Shown piece by piece: positions 1 through 9,959 of a stretch of DNA of 64,000 bases. Origin of the DNA: Xanthomarina spongicola (GTDB lineage Bacteria; Bacteroidota; Bacteroidia; Flavobacteriales; Flavobacteriaceae); contig NZ_QGGP01000002.1 in the NCBI RefSeq assembly GCF_003148645.1, positions 541,525 to 605,524 on the forward strand, read 5' to 3'. The number at the start of each line of letters is the position of its first letter. Within the stretch, counting starts at the first letter, position 1. The notes beneath the pieces are model-generated. The model saw only the letters and a program-made list of their open reading frames with translations, had not been told where the DNA came from and did not search any database. Position numbers and translations under genes: made by a program.

Positions 1-1065
1 AAAATATTATTTATATTACCTTCATTAGCTGCAGGTGGTGCCGAAAGAATAATGTCTTTTATTGCTAGTAAAATTAGTAAAACACAATTTAATACCAAAC
101 TAGTAATTACTGGTTTTAAAAACAAGACCGTATACCAAACAGAAGGTTTAGAGGTTATTTATTTAAATAAGTCTCGTGTTTTAAAGTCTGGCATTAGTTT
201 GTATAAATTAATTAAAAAGGAAAATCCAGAGATTGTTATTAGCTCTATTGTGCATTTAAATACCTTTTCAGCATTTTTCTCATTATTTTTTCCTAATATC
301 AAATTCATTGCTAGAGAGGCTAATGTATTATCTGTTTTAAATAAACATAACCCAACTAAAAATTTGCTTTTTTCAAAAAATATGGTGGTGTTTGCTTATA
401 AACTTGTTGATAAAATAATTTGTCAATCTAGAGACATGCAAAAAGATGTTGTAACTAATTATGGTGTTCCACTAGAAAAAACGGTTCTTATCAACAATCC
501 AATCACTAATTCTTTCCAAACTAAAAAATTATCTAGAAATTTATTGACCCCAATAAAGTTTATAACTGTTACAAGACTAAGTAAACATAAAGGCCATGAA
601 AGAATTATTAATGCTTTAGCTAAGCTAAATTTTCCTTTTCATTATACAATTATTGGAAAAGGTCTAGAAAAAGATAATATTTTGAATCTAATTAATAAAT
701 ATAATTTAAATGAAAAAGTAGAATATATTGAATACACTCATGAGGTTAGCAAATATCTCTCTGAAAGTGATTTATATTTACAAGGATCATTTGTAGAAGG
801 TTTTCCAAATATATTAATTGAAAGTTGTGTTGTTGGAACACCTATTTTAGCTTTTAATGCTCCTGGTGGTTTAGATGAAATTATTGAAAGTGGAATAAAT
901 GGGTATATTGTTAACTCAATAGATGAATTTGTTACTTATTTGAATAATATAAATTCTACATACAGTTTTAATCCAGAAAAAGTAAGCAATGTGGTAAAAG
1001 AGCGTTTTGGAGAAGATAAGATTATTAATGAATATGAAAATTTATTTTTAAACTTAGTAAACTAA
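1..1065 (+). CDS. GT4 family glycosyltransferase, 5' end outside window
   Basis: Retaining GT-B glycosyltransferase of family GT4, expected to add one sugar to a lipid-linked repeat unit at the cytoplasmic face of the membrane. The frame is open from base 1 and reads KILFILPSLAAGGAER before the first ATG at 52. That is the normal N-terminal strand and glycine-rich loop of this family, so the true start lies before the window and the ATG at 52 is internal. The C-terminal half has the GT4 signature EGFPNILIES with the E-x7-E pair, followed by a Gly-rich loop. The next glycosyltransferase starts 4 bases after its stop, so the two are co-transcribed. Acceptor and donor sugars cannot be read from sequence. 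Confidence 0.9.
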   Translation, partial: KILFILPSLAAGGAERIMSFIASKISKTQFNTKLVITGFKNKTVYQTEGLEVIYLNKSRVLKSGISLYKLIKKENPEIVISSIVHLNTFSAFFSLFFPNIKFIAREANVLSVLNKHNPTKNLLFSKNMVVFAYKLVDKIICQSRDMQKDVVTNYGVPLEKTVLINNPITNSFQTKKLSRNLLTPIKFITVTRLSKHKGHERIINALAKLNFPFHYTIIGKGLEKDNILNLINKYNLNEKVEYIEYTHEVSKYLSESDLYLQGSFVEGFPNILIESCVVGTPILAFNAPGGLDEIIESGINGYIVNSIDEFVTYLNNINSTYSFNPEKVSNVVKERFGEDKIINEYENLFLNLVN

Positions 1066-1069
1066 TAAA

Positions 1070-2224
1070 ATGACAAGAAAGAAAAAAATAGCCTTATTTG
1101 TTCCTGGAATTGGGTTTGGTGGTGCAGAAAAAGTTGTTAGTTTACTTACATTCGAACTAACTAAATATTATGATGTTACATTAATATTATTATTTAATAT
1201 TATAGATCTACCTATTTCAAATAAAGTAAAAGTAATTACTTTATCTGATAAAGAAACATTCAAAACTTCAATAATTAATCATTATTTTAATTATTTAAAA
1301 TTTATTTTTAAATACAACAAGGTATTAAGAAATGAAGATATAGAAGTTACCTTATCATTTATGATTCGTCAGAATATTATGACTGGTATTGCAAAAATGT
1401 TCAATAAAAATTTAAAATCAATTATTAGTGAAAGATGCTTTCCTTCTAAAAGATATAGAAACAATTTTATAACTTCAATAATAACGAGTATAGCCATACC
1501 TTTTTTTTATAACAAAAACAATAAGCTTTTTTCAAACTCAATTCATATTAATAAAGATTTAAAGGAGAATTTTAATATTAAGATTGATACAAGTGTCATC
1601 TATAATCCAATATATTTAAATACTGAAAAATTAAACATTAACAATTATAATAATCCACAAGACAATTTTAAAGTTGTTACTGTTGGCAGATTAATCCCAG
1701 TTAAAAATCAGAAACACATTATAAATAGTATCAGTAAATTACCTGATATAGTAAATTTAGATATATATGGCGAGGGTGAATTAGAAACGGAATTACAATT
1801 ATTAACTGAAAAATTAGGAGTTAAAAATAGAATTAATTTTAAAGGAACAGTTTTAAATGTTCATTCTAATATCATCCAGAATCATTGTTTTATTTTAAGT
1901 TCTCTCACTGAAGGGTTTCCAAATGTTTTACTTGAGGCCATGTCTGTTGGCTTGCCAGTTATTGCTACAAATTGTATGTCTGGACCATTAGAATTATTAA
2001 ATGAAAATATACCTGTAACCATAGAATTTGGAACATTTTATAAAGCAAAATATGGAATATTAGTAAATGTTGATGATGTTGAAGGATTAACTAATGCCAT
2101 ATTATTCTTTCAAGAAAACAATCAAGATAGACTTATGTATGGTGGTTTAGGTTATACACGTTCTAAAGATTATAGTATTGATAAGATAGGTGTCCAAGTA
2201 AAAGAATTAATAGATAGTCTATAA
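1070..2224 (+). CDS. GT4 family glycosyltransferase
   Basis: Second GT4-type glycosyltransferase of the polysaccharide locus, 384 aa, a normal length for the family. The N-terminus KKIALFVPGIGFGGAEKV carries the GGAEK nucleotide-sugar/acceptor loop. Near residue 205 VVTVGRLIPVKNQ begins the C-terminal Rossmann domain, and LTEGFPNVLLEAMSVGLP is the E-x7-E donor-binding motif. It starts 4 bases after the previous glycosyltransferase and ends 5 bases before the convergent stop of the ATP-grasp gene. No membrane segment is evident, so it is probably cytosolic or peripheral. The specific linkage it forms is unknown. Confidence 0.9.
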   Translation: MTRKKKIALFVPGIGFGGAEKVVSLLTFELTKYYDVTLILLFNIIDLPISNKVKVITLSDKETFKTSIINHYFNYLKFIFKYNKVLRNEDIEVTLSFMIRQNIMTGIAKMFNKNLKSIISERCFPSKRYRNNFITSIITSIAIPFFYNKNNKLFSNSIHINKDLKENFNIKIDTSVIYNPIYLNTEKLNINNYNNPQDNFKVVTVGRLIPVKNQKHIINSISKLPDIVNLDIYGEGELETELQLLTEKLGVKNRINFKGTVLNVHSNIIQNHCFILSSLTEGFPNVLLEAMSVGLPVIATNCMSGPLELLNENIPVTIEFGTFYKAKYGILVNVDDVEGLTNAILFFQENNQDRLMYGGLGYTRSKDYSIDKIGVQVKELIDSL

Positions 2225-2228
2225 ATTA

Positions 2229-3149
2229 TTAGTTTACTTTTGGTAACTTAAGCATATTTCCAAATTTCAAATCCCATTCAGATGGTACAAATGCTTCAAA
2301 ACCAGATCCTGTATGAAGGGTTATTTCACCAAAATATACTTTATTATTCAATGTATATAAATCTACTCTTGTATAACAAAAATCTTGAGCCAAAGCTTTA
2401 GAAACCATTTTCATTTCTTCAAAACAAATGGGCTTGTCAAGTTGGCGACCATTATTATAAATCCATTTTATATCTAAAAAATTCCAATCTGTATCGTATA
2501 GATTTCTAGTATGATTTGTATGTCTATCCAAATCTACATGTATAAAAACAAGCTCTCCATTAAAATAATGCATTTTATAATCGAAAGGAATACTACCATC
2601 TTGATGTTGAAGTAGTTTCTCTACTATAATTCGTGGCTTAATATTTTTATATTGCCATTCTTTATATTTAGTATAATAATTTATATGTAACGACTTATAT
2701 AGTTTATTTCTAACTACAACCCAATTCGTATTTCTTTTATCAGTTATTATAGAACCTCCAGAGCTATCATGATTTGCCTTAATAATAACTGGGTAATCTG
2801 GAATATTATCAGGATTAATATCTTTTAATTTCTTTGTATGAAAAACTAATGGAATTAAATATTTTTCACCAATTTTTTCTTTAACATACTCTCTAACAGC
2901 AAATTTATCAGCACATTTTGTATGCAAAGGAGTTCTGTCATTTAATTTAAGCCATTGCATTTTTTCATTAAAAGTTTTAGGGTTCACTAAATCTGGCTTA
3001 TGCCCAAAATTACGAACAAACTCTCTGTTAATTCTAGAAACATCAGATACGATAGTAAATCTAAAATAATTATACAATCCGTAAAAAGGCTGTATTAAAT
3101 ATGGTCCAATAGTAGTCTCTAAATATATTTTTCTAACAACTTCTTTCAA
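2229..3149 (-). CDS. TupA-like ATP-grasp protein
   Basis: A 306-aa protein resembling the TupA-like ATP-grasp family (Pfam ATPgrasp_TupA), common in polysaccharide loci, where it is thought to join an amino acid or peptide to a glycan. NPKTFNEKMQWLKLNDRTPL and CADKFAVREYV are the characteristic N-terminal motifs. VIIKANHDSSGG is the ATP-binding lysine and loop, and GEITLHTGSG near the C-terminus is the metal-binding end of the fold. The start is a TTG; no ATG, GTG or TTG lies in frame between it and the upstream stop near 3180. It is on the opposite strand to its neighbours and has its own leader. The substrate is not deducible. Confidence 0.85.
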   Translation of the reverse strand: MKEVVRKIYLETTIGPYLIQPFYGLYNYFRFTIVSDVSRINREFVRNFGHKPDLVNPKTFNEKMQWLKLNDRTPLHTKCADKFAVREYVKEKIGEKYLIPLVFHTKKLKDINPDNIPDYPVIIKANHDSSGGSIITDKRNTNWVVVRNKLYKSLHINYYTKYKEWQYKNIKPRIIVEKLLQHQDGSIPFDYKMHYFNGELVFIHVDLDRHTNHTRNLYDTDWNFLDIKWIYNNGRQLDKPICFEEMKMVSKALAQDFCYTRVDLYTLNNKVYFGEITLHTGSGFEAFVPSEWDLKFGNMLKLPKVN

Positions 3150-3263
3150 GACAATTGATTTTGATATGCTAATTATTTTTTATTATTAATATTTAAATTT
3201 TAAACATTTATCTAATTTATAATTAATTTCAAAAAACAGAAAGCTTATATTTAATTAATATTT

Positions 3264-3271
3264 TAAATTTG
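3264..3271 (+). promoter_or_regulatory. -7 box TAAATTTG upstream of glycosyltransferase
   Basis: TAAATTTG fits the Bacteroidota sigma-A -7 consensus TAnnTTTG and lies 17 bases before the ATG at 3288. No good TTG-type -33 box is seen at the usual distance, so this is a tentative promoter. Confidence 0.4.
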
Positions 3272-3287
3272 TGTTGATTTTCTATAT

Positions 3288-4379
3288 ATGGTAACAAAAA
3301 TCTGTTTAATTGGTGGCGAAGATGTTCAAAAACGCATTCCATTATCAAAATATTTAATCGAGGCAGGTTTTCATGTAACAATTGTAGGTACTAGTGATGC
3401 AGATTTTCCTAATTATATAACTTATGTTCCATATAATTTAAATAGACGCTTCTCTCCTATTTCAGACTATAAAACAATTTCTTGGTTAAAACATTTTTTC
3501 AATAAAAACACATTCGACATTATTCATACTTTCGATACTAAGCCAGCTTTTTTAGTTCCATTATCTCAATTAAATACTACAACATTAATAACAAGAACTG
3601 TTACTGGTTTAGGAACCATTTTCATGTCTAATACTTTTTCAAGTGCTTTATTAAGGAAAGTTTATATACTTCTACATTCATATATTAAAAACAGGGTTCA
3701 TTTAACGATTTTCCAGAATGAAGATGATAAAAATTTATATTTAAAACACCATCTGATTACAAAAAGTAATAGTGAAATAATTTTAAGCAGTGGAATCGAG
3801 TTAAAACATATTACACGGAAAGCAGCTAGAAACAATAAAATATTTACTTTTATTTGTGTTGCCAGAATAGTATATGAAAAAGGTATTATAAATCTCTTAG
3901 AAGCTGCAAGAATTTGCGAAAGCAAAGGATATGTCTTTAAATATTTATTAGTTGGCCCTCTTGAAGAAAACTCAAAGAGACTTAATCAAAATATTCTTAA
4001 TCAATATAAAGATATTATAGATATTTTAGGGCCTCGAACAGATGTTTTTGATTTATTAACTTCTTCTGATGCATTTGTACTACCAACTTTTAGGGAAGGA
4101 TTTTCAAGAGTATTACTTGAAGCTGGAGCCATAGGTTTGCCAATAATTTCAACAAATGTAACTGGAGTACGTGAATTTGCCAGACATGGTAAAGAAGCAT
4201 TGTTAGTAGAGCCAAAAAACTCTGAAGCTTTAGCAAATGCCATGATTAAATTAGCTACAGATAAAGAATTGGCGGATAAATTAGCTGAAAATGCAATAAA
4301 ACACGTTAAAATGTTTAGTCTAGAAAATGTATCTAAGCAATATATAGCTATCTTTAATGCAGCTATTAATCATGATTAA
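3288..4379 (+). CDS. GT4 family glycosyltransferase (PglA-like)
   Basis: A 363-aa GT4 glycosyltransferase, closest in pattern to PglA/WbnK-like enzymes that add the second sugar to an undecaprenyl-diphosphate-linked amino sugar. ICLIGGEDVQKRIPLSKYL gives the N-terminal loop, the FDIIHTFDTKP region is typical of this subgroup, and PTFREGFSRVLLEAGAIGLP holds the E-x7-E motif. It is the first gene of a plus-strand run that continues through an aminotransferase 2 bases downstream, a phosphoglycosyl transferase and a deacetylase. The grouping with a small phosphoglycosyl transferase supports the PglA-like role, but the sugar is inferred only. Confidence 0.88.
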   Translation: MVTKICLIGGEDVQKRIPLSKYLIEAGFHVTIVGTSDADFPNYITYVPYNLNRRFSPISDYKTISWLKHFFNKNTFDIIHTFDTKPAFLVPLSQLNTTTLITRTVTGLGTIFMSNTFSSALLRKVYILLHSYIKNRVHLTIFQNEDDKNLYLKHHLITKSNSEIILSSGIELKHITRKAARNNKIFTFICVARIVYEKGIINLLEAARICESKGYVFKYLLVGPLEENSKRLNQNILNQYKDIIDILGPRTDVFDLLTSSDAFVLPTFREGFSRVLLEAGAIGLPIISTNVTGVREFARHGKEALLVEPKNSEALANAMIKLATDKELADKLAENAIKHVKMFSLENVSKQYIAIFNAAINHD

Positions 4380-4381
4380 AA

Positions 4382-5587
4382 ATGAAAATCCCTTTTTCTC
4401 CACCTTATATAAATAAGGTTGTATTACAAGAAGTTAACAGTACCCTAGAATCTGGCTGGATAACCACTGGGCCAAAAGTTAAACAATTAGAAGAGTTAGT
4501 TTGTAAATATACTTTTTCACCCAATACTTTGTGTGTTAATTCTGCAACTTCTGGACTTATGTTAGCGTTAAAATGGTATGGTATTGGTGAAGGCGATGAA
4601 GTTATTATCCCTGCTTACACTTATGCTGCAACTGCACTAGCTGTCATTCATGTTGGTGCAACTCCTGTTATGGTAGATGTAGAAAACGACTTTAATATTT
4701 CAATAGAAAAAATTGAAAAGGCAATTACAAATAAAACAAAAGCTATCATACCAGTTGATATTGCAGGTTGGCCTTGTGATTATGACGCCATTAAAACATT
4801 AGTATGTAATAAAATCGAACTTTTTAACCCTTCTAATGAAAATCAAAATAAGTTAGGAAGAATATTAATCTTGGCAGATTCTGCCCATTCAATTGGCGCA
4901 ACATATAAAAATCAATTTTTAGGGTCAATTGCAGATATTACTGTATTTTCTTTTCATGCTGTTAAAAACATAACAACTGCTGAAGGTGGAGCAGTTTGCA
5001 TCAATTTGCCCAAACCATTTATTAACCAAGAAGAATATTATTATTTAAGATGCTTCTCTTTAAATGGGCAAACTAAAGATGCCTTCACAAAGTCTAAAGC
5101 TGGTGGTTGGAGATATGATATTATTTATCTAGGTCTAAAAATAAATATGCCTGATATTTTGGCTGCAATCGGAGTTGCTCAAATACCTGAATATTTTGAT
5201 GAAACTTTAGATATAAGAAAAGAAATATATAAGGTATATCACGACTATTTTGCAACTAAAACATGGGCAATTACACCTCCTTATAAGAACGAATACAGAG
5301 AATCTTCTTGTCATTTATATGCCTTAAGAATAAAAAACATAACTGAATCTATAAGAGATTTAATAATTGAAAAAATAACAAAACAAGGAGTAGCTGTTAA
5401 TGTACATTTTCAACCTTTACCAATGCTTACTATTTTTAAAGAAATGGGGTTTAAAATTGAAAATTATCCAATTGCATACGACAACTATAAATGTGAAATT
5501 TCTTTACCAATCTACCCACAGCTTACAAAAGATCAACTTAATTATATAATAAGGACAGTAGAAAATGCAGTTGAATCAACAATATGA
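4382..5587 (+). CDS. DegT/DnrJ/EryC1/StrS aminotransferase
   Basis: PLP-dependent sugar aminotransferase, 401 aa, expected to convert a nucleotide-linked keto sugar to an amino sugar. The PLP lysine is Lys195 in FSFHAVKNITTAEGGA. The N-terminal PFSPPYINKVVLQEV and VNSATSGLMLAL segments and the internal ADSAHSIGA (PLP-ring Asp) are standard for the DegT family. It begins 2 bases after the upstream glycosyltransferase and overlaps the next gene by 4 bases (ATGA), so the three are translated together. It is about 20 residues longer than the second DegT protein at 8817 and only distantly similar, so the two probably act on different intermediates. Confidence 0.9.
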   Translation: MKIPFSPPYINKVVLQEVNSTLESGWITTGPKVKQLEELVCKYTFSPNTLCVNSATSGLMLALKWYGIGEGDEVIIPAYTYAATALAVIHVGATPVMVDVENDFNISIEKIEKAITNKTKAIIPVDIAGWPCDYDAIKTLVCNKIELFNPSNENQNKLGRILILADSAHSIGATYKNQFLGSIADITVFSFHAVKNITTAEGGAVCINLPKPFINQEEYYYLRCFSLNGQTKDAFTKSKAGGWRYDIIYLGLKINMPDILAAIGVAQIPEYFDETLDIRKEIYKVYHDYFATKTWAITPPYKNEYRESSCHLYALRIKNITESIRDLIIEKITKQGVAVNVHFQPLPMLTIFKEMGFKIENYPIAYDNYKCEISLPIYPQLTKDQLNYIIRTVENAVESTI

Positions 5588-6174
5588 TTAAAAGACTATT
5601 TGATATTATTTTTTCTTTTTTTGGGTTAATCTTTTTATTACCTTTATTATTAATAATTGCCCTTATAATTAAAATTGAATCTAAAGGTTCCATTTTTTAT
5701 TTACAACAAAGAGTTGGTAAACATAATAAGGATTTTAAAATATTTAAATTCAGAACTATGTTTATTGGTTCAGATAAAAAAGGATTATTAACACTTGGAG
5801 ATAAAGACCCAAGAGTTACAAAGATTGGCTATATTTTAAGAAAATATAAATTAGACGAACTCCCTCAACTAATAAATGTTTTAATAGGTAATATGAGTTT
5901 TGTAGGACCAAGGCCAGAAGTACGTAAATATGTGAATTATTATTTGAATGAAGATTTAATCATACTATCCGTAAAACCTGGAATAACAGATTATGCATCA
6001 ATTTATTATAGAAATGAAGCAGAATTATTAAAAACAACAAAAGACCCTGAAAAATTCTATTTAGAAAACATATTACCTAAAAAGTTAGAACTCAATAAAA
6101 AGTACATTAATAGCAAGAATTTGTTTATTGACTTAAAAATTATTTTTAAAACTGTTCAAACTATTATAAAATGA
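5584..6174 (+). CDS. Initiating sugar transferase (PglC-like phosphoglycosyl transferase)
   Basis: Monotopic phosphoglycosyl transferase, 196 aa, which moves a sugar-1-phosphate from a nucleotide sugar to undecaprenyl phosphate and so starts the repeat unit. A hydrophobic N-terminal segment (about residues 5-27) re-enters the inner membrane. RVGKHNKDFKIFKFRTM follows it, then the catalytic Asp-Glu pair in KLDELPQLINV and the SFVGPRPEV motif. The length matches the minimal PglC type rather than the long WbaP type. It overlaps both the aminotransferase stop and the deacetylase start by 4 bases, indicating translational coupling. The sugar is inferred to be an acetamido sugar from the neighbouring aminotransferase. 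Confidence 0.92.
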   Translation: MIKRLFDIIFSFFGLIFLLPLLLIIALIIKIESKGSIFYLQQRVGKHNKDFKIFKFRTMFIGSDKKGLLTLGDKDPRVTKIGYILRKYKLDELPQLINVLIGNMSFVGPRPEVRKYVNYYLNEDLIILSVKPGITDYASIYYRNEAELLKTTKDPEKFYLENILPKKLELNKKYINSKNLFIDLKIIFKTVQTIIK

Positions 6175-7178
6175 TATTAAAAACAACAGGTTATTTTATT
6201 TTTTCCTTAGATTTTGAATTGCACTGGGGAATGATTGACAAGGTAGATGTTTCTCAATATGAAGAAAATTTAAAGAATGTTAAGCTTGTTATTCCACGCC
6301 TATTAGAATTAGCAAATACTTATAACATAAAATTAACTTTTGCAACAGTTGGGTTTCTATTTGCTAAAGACAAAAATGAACTTCTTTATTATAAACCAAA
6401 ACAACTACCAACTTACAAAGACAAAAAATTTGACCCTTATTCTAAAATTGATTCTATAGGAAATAACGAACAAGAAGATGGATTTCATTATGCATCTAAT
6501 CTTATTGATGAGATTTCTAAAAGTCAAAAGCATGAAATATCAACACATACATATTCTCACTATTATTGTTTAGAAGATGGGCAAACTAAAGAACAATTTG
6601 AAGCAGATTTATTAGCTGCAAGGGCTATTGCTCTTAAAAAAAATATTGAAATAAATAGTATTGTATTTCCAAGAAATCAAGTAAACAACAATCTATTAGA
6701 AACTTGTTATAAAAACGGAATTAACTGTTACAGAGGAACAGAAAACAATCCAATCTATAATACTGGAAATAAAAAAATTCATGGAAACATAATTGCTAAA
6801 GGATTACGTGTTGCAGATTCTTTTATAAATTTAACTGGACACCATACTTATAAAATAGAGAATCAAAGAAAAGAAGCACAAATAATTAATATTCCATCTA
6901 GTCGCTTTCTAAGACCTTATAGCAGTACATTAAAATTGTTTGACCCATTAAGAATTTCAAGAGTTAAAAGCGCAATGACGCATGCTGCTAAGAATAATGA
7001 GGTGTATCACTTATGGAATCATCCTCATAATTTAGGAAAAAATATTGATGAAAATTTTAAAGCATTAGAAAGTATTTTTGATCATTATAATAACCTAAAT
7101 AAAAAATATAATTTTAGAAGTATGACCATGAAAGAACTGGCAAAAAACTATTCTAATATTAACGAAACCTTACTGTAA
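6171..7178 (+). CDS. Polysaccharide deacetylase family protein
   Basis: NodB-type (CE4) deacetylase, 335 aa. The first motif is SLDFELHWG (Asp14 the catalytic base candidate, Glu16 beside it). STHTYSH (His126 and His130) supplies the metal-binding histidines. NSIVFPRNQVN resembles the third motif, and LWNHPHNLG near the C-terminus gives the catalytic His region. There is no signal peptide, so it probably acts in the cytosol on a lipid-linked or nucleotide-linked acetamido sugar rather than on finished polymer. It overlaps the phosphoglycosyl transferase by 4 bases. Its stop lies inside the 3' end of the convergent acyltransferase gene (20-base overlap). Confidence 0.85.
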   Translation: MILKTTGYFIFSLDFELHWGMIDKVDVSQYEENLKNVKLVIPRLLELANTYNIKLTFATVGFLFAKDKNELLYYKPKQLPTYKDKKFDPYSKIDSIGNNEQEDGFHYASNLIDEISKSQKHEISTHTYSHYYCLEDGQTKEQFEADLLAARAIALKKNIEINSIVFPRNQVNNNLLETCYKNGINCYRGTENNPIYNTGNKKIHGNIIAKGLRVADSFINLTGHHTYKIENQRKEAQIINIPSSRFLRPYSSTLKLFDPLRISRVKSAMTHAAKNNEVYHLWNHPHNLGKNIDENFKALESIFDHYNNLNKKYNFRSMTMKELAKNYSNINETLL

Positions 7179-8406
7179 ATTTATTTTTATTACCAATAAC
7201 ATAATATATTTCTGAATTTTGGTTATTTGAAATATATGCTTTTATGCTTGATAACGGTTCTGGATTAGAGTAAAGAGTATCTAAAGTAATTCGCTTCAAA
7301 AAAGAAAATTCTGGATCTATTAAGTCTATTTCTTTTTGAAGACCATTTAATTTAAAATTATTTAGGTCTTCGATAATAAATTTACTCTTTTCTTTTTTAA
7401 AATCTAATAGATTTTTAATACCATATTTAAACTTTGTGTACAATAAATTAATATTTTTATCTCTTAAATATTGCTTCAACCAAAAATATTTAGATAATAA
7501 TAAGGCAGTACTTGATGCAACAAAACTTTTAGAATCATAGATTATATTGCATTCGTAATAATACTTCATATTAGTCCACCTAGTTTTATATTCGTATTCT
7601 CCTTTTGAAAAATCTATAGTAGTAATATTATTTTCCAAACACCATTCTAAAATTCTACTTATATCTAAGTGTCCTATATTAAATTTATAATAATCTGCAT
7701 CAAATGCTTTTACTGCATTAAATAATGTGTCATTATTTAAAAATACCATTGACAAAGAAATAGGAGTACCATTACTATATATGCCAAAAATTGCTGCTTT
7801 TTTATTCTGAATCATTGGATACAATAAATCTTCAAAGAATGGCCATCTAGAAATTAGAGTCACCTCCATTTTTAATTCATCGTATCGTTTTTTAATTAAA
7901 CTCTTAAACTGCTCAAGTAATATATTATATTCATCTTTTGATACTTCACCATAATATGTTTTATAAGTAATTTTGGTACAAGACTCTAATCTTCTAAAAC
8001 TACGTCGAAAACGTTTTCTGCTACCAGAACTAAACTTTGAATTAATAAATTCATCAGAATTTTGAACATCCTTTAAGCTAGTTGCAAAACCAGAGTATTG
8101 CCTTATTTTTTTAATTTTTAAATTCCTAGATTCATTCTCATTTTTAACCTTATAATAATTAGGAACATCATAAATTAAATACACTCCACCCTTAAAGTCA
8201 GAAGCTTTTATATTTAAACTATAAACTAAACCATTTGTAGTATTCGTTCCAACATTAACTAAAAAAGGAAAATATTTATGTTTAATAAATTGAACACCTT
8301 CTATAGCATTTACATTTAAACTCGATTGATTATTATAAAAGTGCTTTAACCAAGTTGATTCATAAATAGAACAACTAAATGGGTTTTCTTCAGAAGATTT
8401 AATCAT
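7159..8406 (-). CDS. BioF2-like GNAT-family acyltransferase
   Basis: A 415-aa protein with the double-GNAT arrangement typical of the BioF2-like/FemAB-like acetyltransferase family. FSSGSRKRFRRSFRRLES around residues 125-142 is a basic motif found in that family. The middle region AIFGIYSNGTPISLSMVF and the FNIGHLDISRILEW segment (the second domain) match the general pattern. It would transfer an acyl group, perhaps to an amino sugar of the polysaccharide. It is transcribed opposite to its neighbours and overlaps the deacetylase gene tail to tail. No signal peptide is present. The acyl donor and acceptor are unknown. Confidence 0.75.
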   Translation of the reverse strand: MIKSSEENPFSCSIYESTWLKHFYNNQSSLNVNAIEGVQFIKHKYFPFLVNVGTNTTNGLVYSLNIKASDFKGGVYLIYDVPNYYKVKNENESRNLKIKKIRQYSGFATSLKDVQNSDEFINSKFSSGSRKRFRRSFRRLESCTKITYKTYYGEVSKDEYNILLEQFKSLIKKRYDELKMEVTLISRWPFFEDLLYPMIQNKKAAIFGIYSNGTPISLSMVFLNNDTLFNAVKAFDADYYKFNIGHLDISRILEWCLENNITTIDFSKGEYEYKTRWTNMKYYYECNIIYDSKSFVASSTALLLSKYFWLKQYLRDKNINLLYTKFKYGIKNLLDFKKEKSKFIIEDLNNFKLNGLQKEIDLIDPEFSFLKRITLDTLYSNPEPLSSIKAYISNNQNSEIYYVIGNKNKFTVRFR

Positions 8407-8816
8407 ATATTTAGCATATACTTTTTCATGTATTCAAAAACTAATGTAAATATTTAAGTATAATATAAATATTATTAGTTGTTTTTTTAGATGTATGAAT
8501 TAAAAACTAATATGAAAGGTAAATAATAAGTCTCAATTAAAACAAAAAGTTGTATATTTAAATATACTTTTAATAGCAATTAAAACAGTTACTGTTTAAA
8601 ATCTCTCCCTTTATTATCTTATAAATAAATTAAATTTTCAAAAAACACTATGTTTGTTTGAAACAAATAAGAAATTTTAAAAATTAATAAAAAACGATTA
8701 AAAGCCCAATTATAGCGTTAAAACTAAAACTTAAATTTGTTTTAAATAAAAGAACGTGAAAATTAGTTATTTATCGTTTTTATTTGATGATTGCTATTTA
8801 AACGTAGATATTTACT
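8407..8816. other. 410-base AT-rich divergent intergenic region
   Basis: No gene is seen. The region separates the leftward acyltransferase from the rightward aminotransferase/dehydratase/export operon and so must hold both promoters. A small inverted repeat, AAACAG-TTA-CTGTTT, lies at 8583-8597. A TTTTTATTTG sequence near 8775-8785 is an imperfect -7 box about 30 bases before the ATG at 8817. The unusually long leader before the export operon could be a regulated 5' UTR, but nothing more specific can be read. Confidence 0.5.
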
Positions 8817-9959
8817 ATGGCTAAAAATGTGTCTAAATTGAATACAAAAATATGGTTATCGTCTCCACATATGAGTGGACATGAAAAAAAATTCATAAAA
8901 GAAGCATTTAAAACTAACTGGATAGCTCCATTAGGACCTAATGTAAATGGGTTTGAAAACGACTTAGAAAACTATTTAGGAAATAAGGTACATGTAGCTG
9001 CGTTAACAACTGGAACTGCTGCTATACATCTAGCTTTGGTTCTTTTGAATGTTAAACAAGGAGATGAAGTTATTTGTCAAACCAAAACATTTGCTGCCTC
9101 CGTAAATCCAGTTACATATTTAGGAGCGAAACCTGTTTTTGTGGATAGTGAAAGAGAAACATGGAATATCTGTCCAGAATTGCTGGAACATACCATTAAA
9201 GATAGAATTAAAATTGGTGTAAAACCAAAAGCCATAATAGTAATTAATCTATATGGAATGCCTTATAAAGTAAAAGAAATAAACGCCATATCAAAAAAAT
9301 ATAACATACCTATTGTTGAAGACAGCGCTGAAGCATTAGGAAGTAGTTATTTTGACCAAAAATGTGGAACTTTTGGGGATATGTCTATATTATCTTTTAA
9401 TGGAAATAAAATAATTACTACTTCTGGTGGTGGCGCTTTAGTTTCAAAAAACAAGGAATTAAAATCAAAAATCATATACCTAGCAACTCAAGCAAAAGAA
9501 CCAGGTTTAGAATATTCTCATGTAACTACAGGTTATAATTATAGAATGTCAAATATTTTAGCTGGGATAGGAAGAGGTCAAATGGAAGTGCTAGACAACT
9601 ATGTTGAATTACGTAGAAATAATTTTAAATATTATTTAAAACAATTAAGTGCTATAAATGAAATTAGTTTTTTAAATGAACCTGAGGGCTTCTACTCTAA
9701 TAGATGGCTTACTTGTATTATTTTTCAAACAAATAAAATGCGAGATGATATTTTAAAAATGTTAGAATTAAATAATATAGAAGCTAGGCCATCGTGGAAA
9801 CCAATGCATTTACAACCAGTTTTTAAAAATTATCCTAAATACCTAAATGGTGTTTCAGATGATTTATATAAAAAAGCACTCTGCTTACCTAGTGGATCAA
9901 ACTTAACTAAAATAGAACTTGACCGTATTATTAAATTAATAAAACAGTATTTTGAATAA
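8817..9959 (+). CDS. DegT/DnrJ/EryC1/StrS aminotransferase (PglE-like)
   Basis: Second sugar aminotransferase of the locus, 380 aa, the usual length for PglE/PseC-type enzymes that aminate UDP-4-keto-6-deoxy sugars. KIWLSSPHMSG starts the conserved N-terminus. ALTTGTAAIHLAL binds the PLP phosphate, IPIVEDSAEALGS carries the PLP-ring Asp, and Lys198 in SFNGNKIITTSGGG forms the Schiff base. It lies directly upstream of a PglF-like 4,6-dehydratase, overlapping it by 8 bases; the dehydratase would make its substrate. That pairing is the main support for a PglE-like role. It is the first gene of the export operon. Confidence 0.92.
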   Translation: MAKNVSKLNTKIWLSSPHMSGHEKKFIKEAFKTNWIAPLGPNVNGFENDLENYLGNKVHVAALTTGTAAIHLALVLLNVKQGDEVICQTKTFAASVNPVTYLGAKPVFVDSERETWNICPELLEHTIKDRIKIGVKPKAIIVINLYGMPYKVKEINAISKKYNIPIVEDSAEALGSSYFDQKCGTFGDMSILSFNGNKIITTSGGGALVSKNKELKSKIIYLATQAKEPGLEYSHVTTGYNYRMSNILAGIGRGQMEVLDNYVELRRNNFKYYLKQLSAINEISFLNEPEGFYSNRWLTCIIFQTNKMRDDILKMLELNNIEARPSWKPMHLQPVFKNYPKYLNGVSDDLYKKALCLPSGSNLTKIELDRIIKLIKQYFE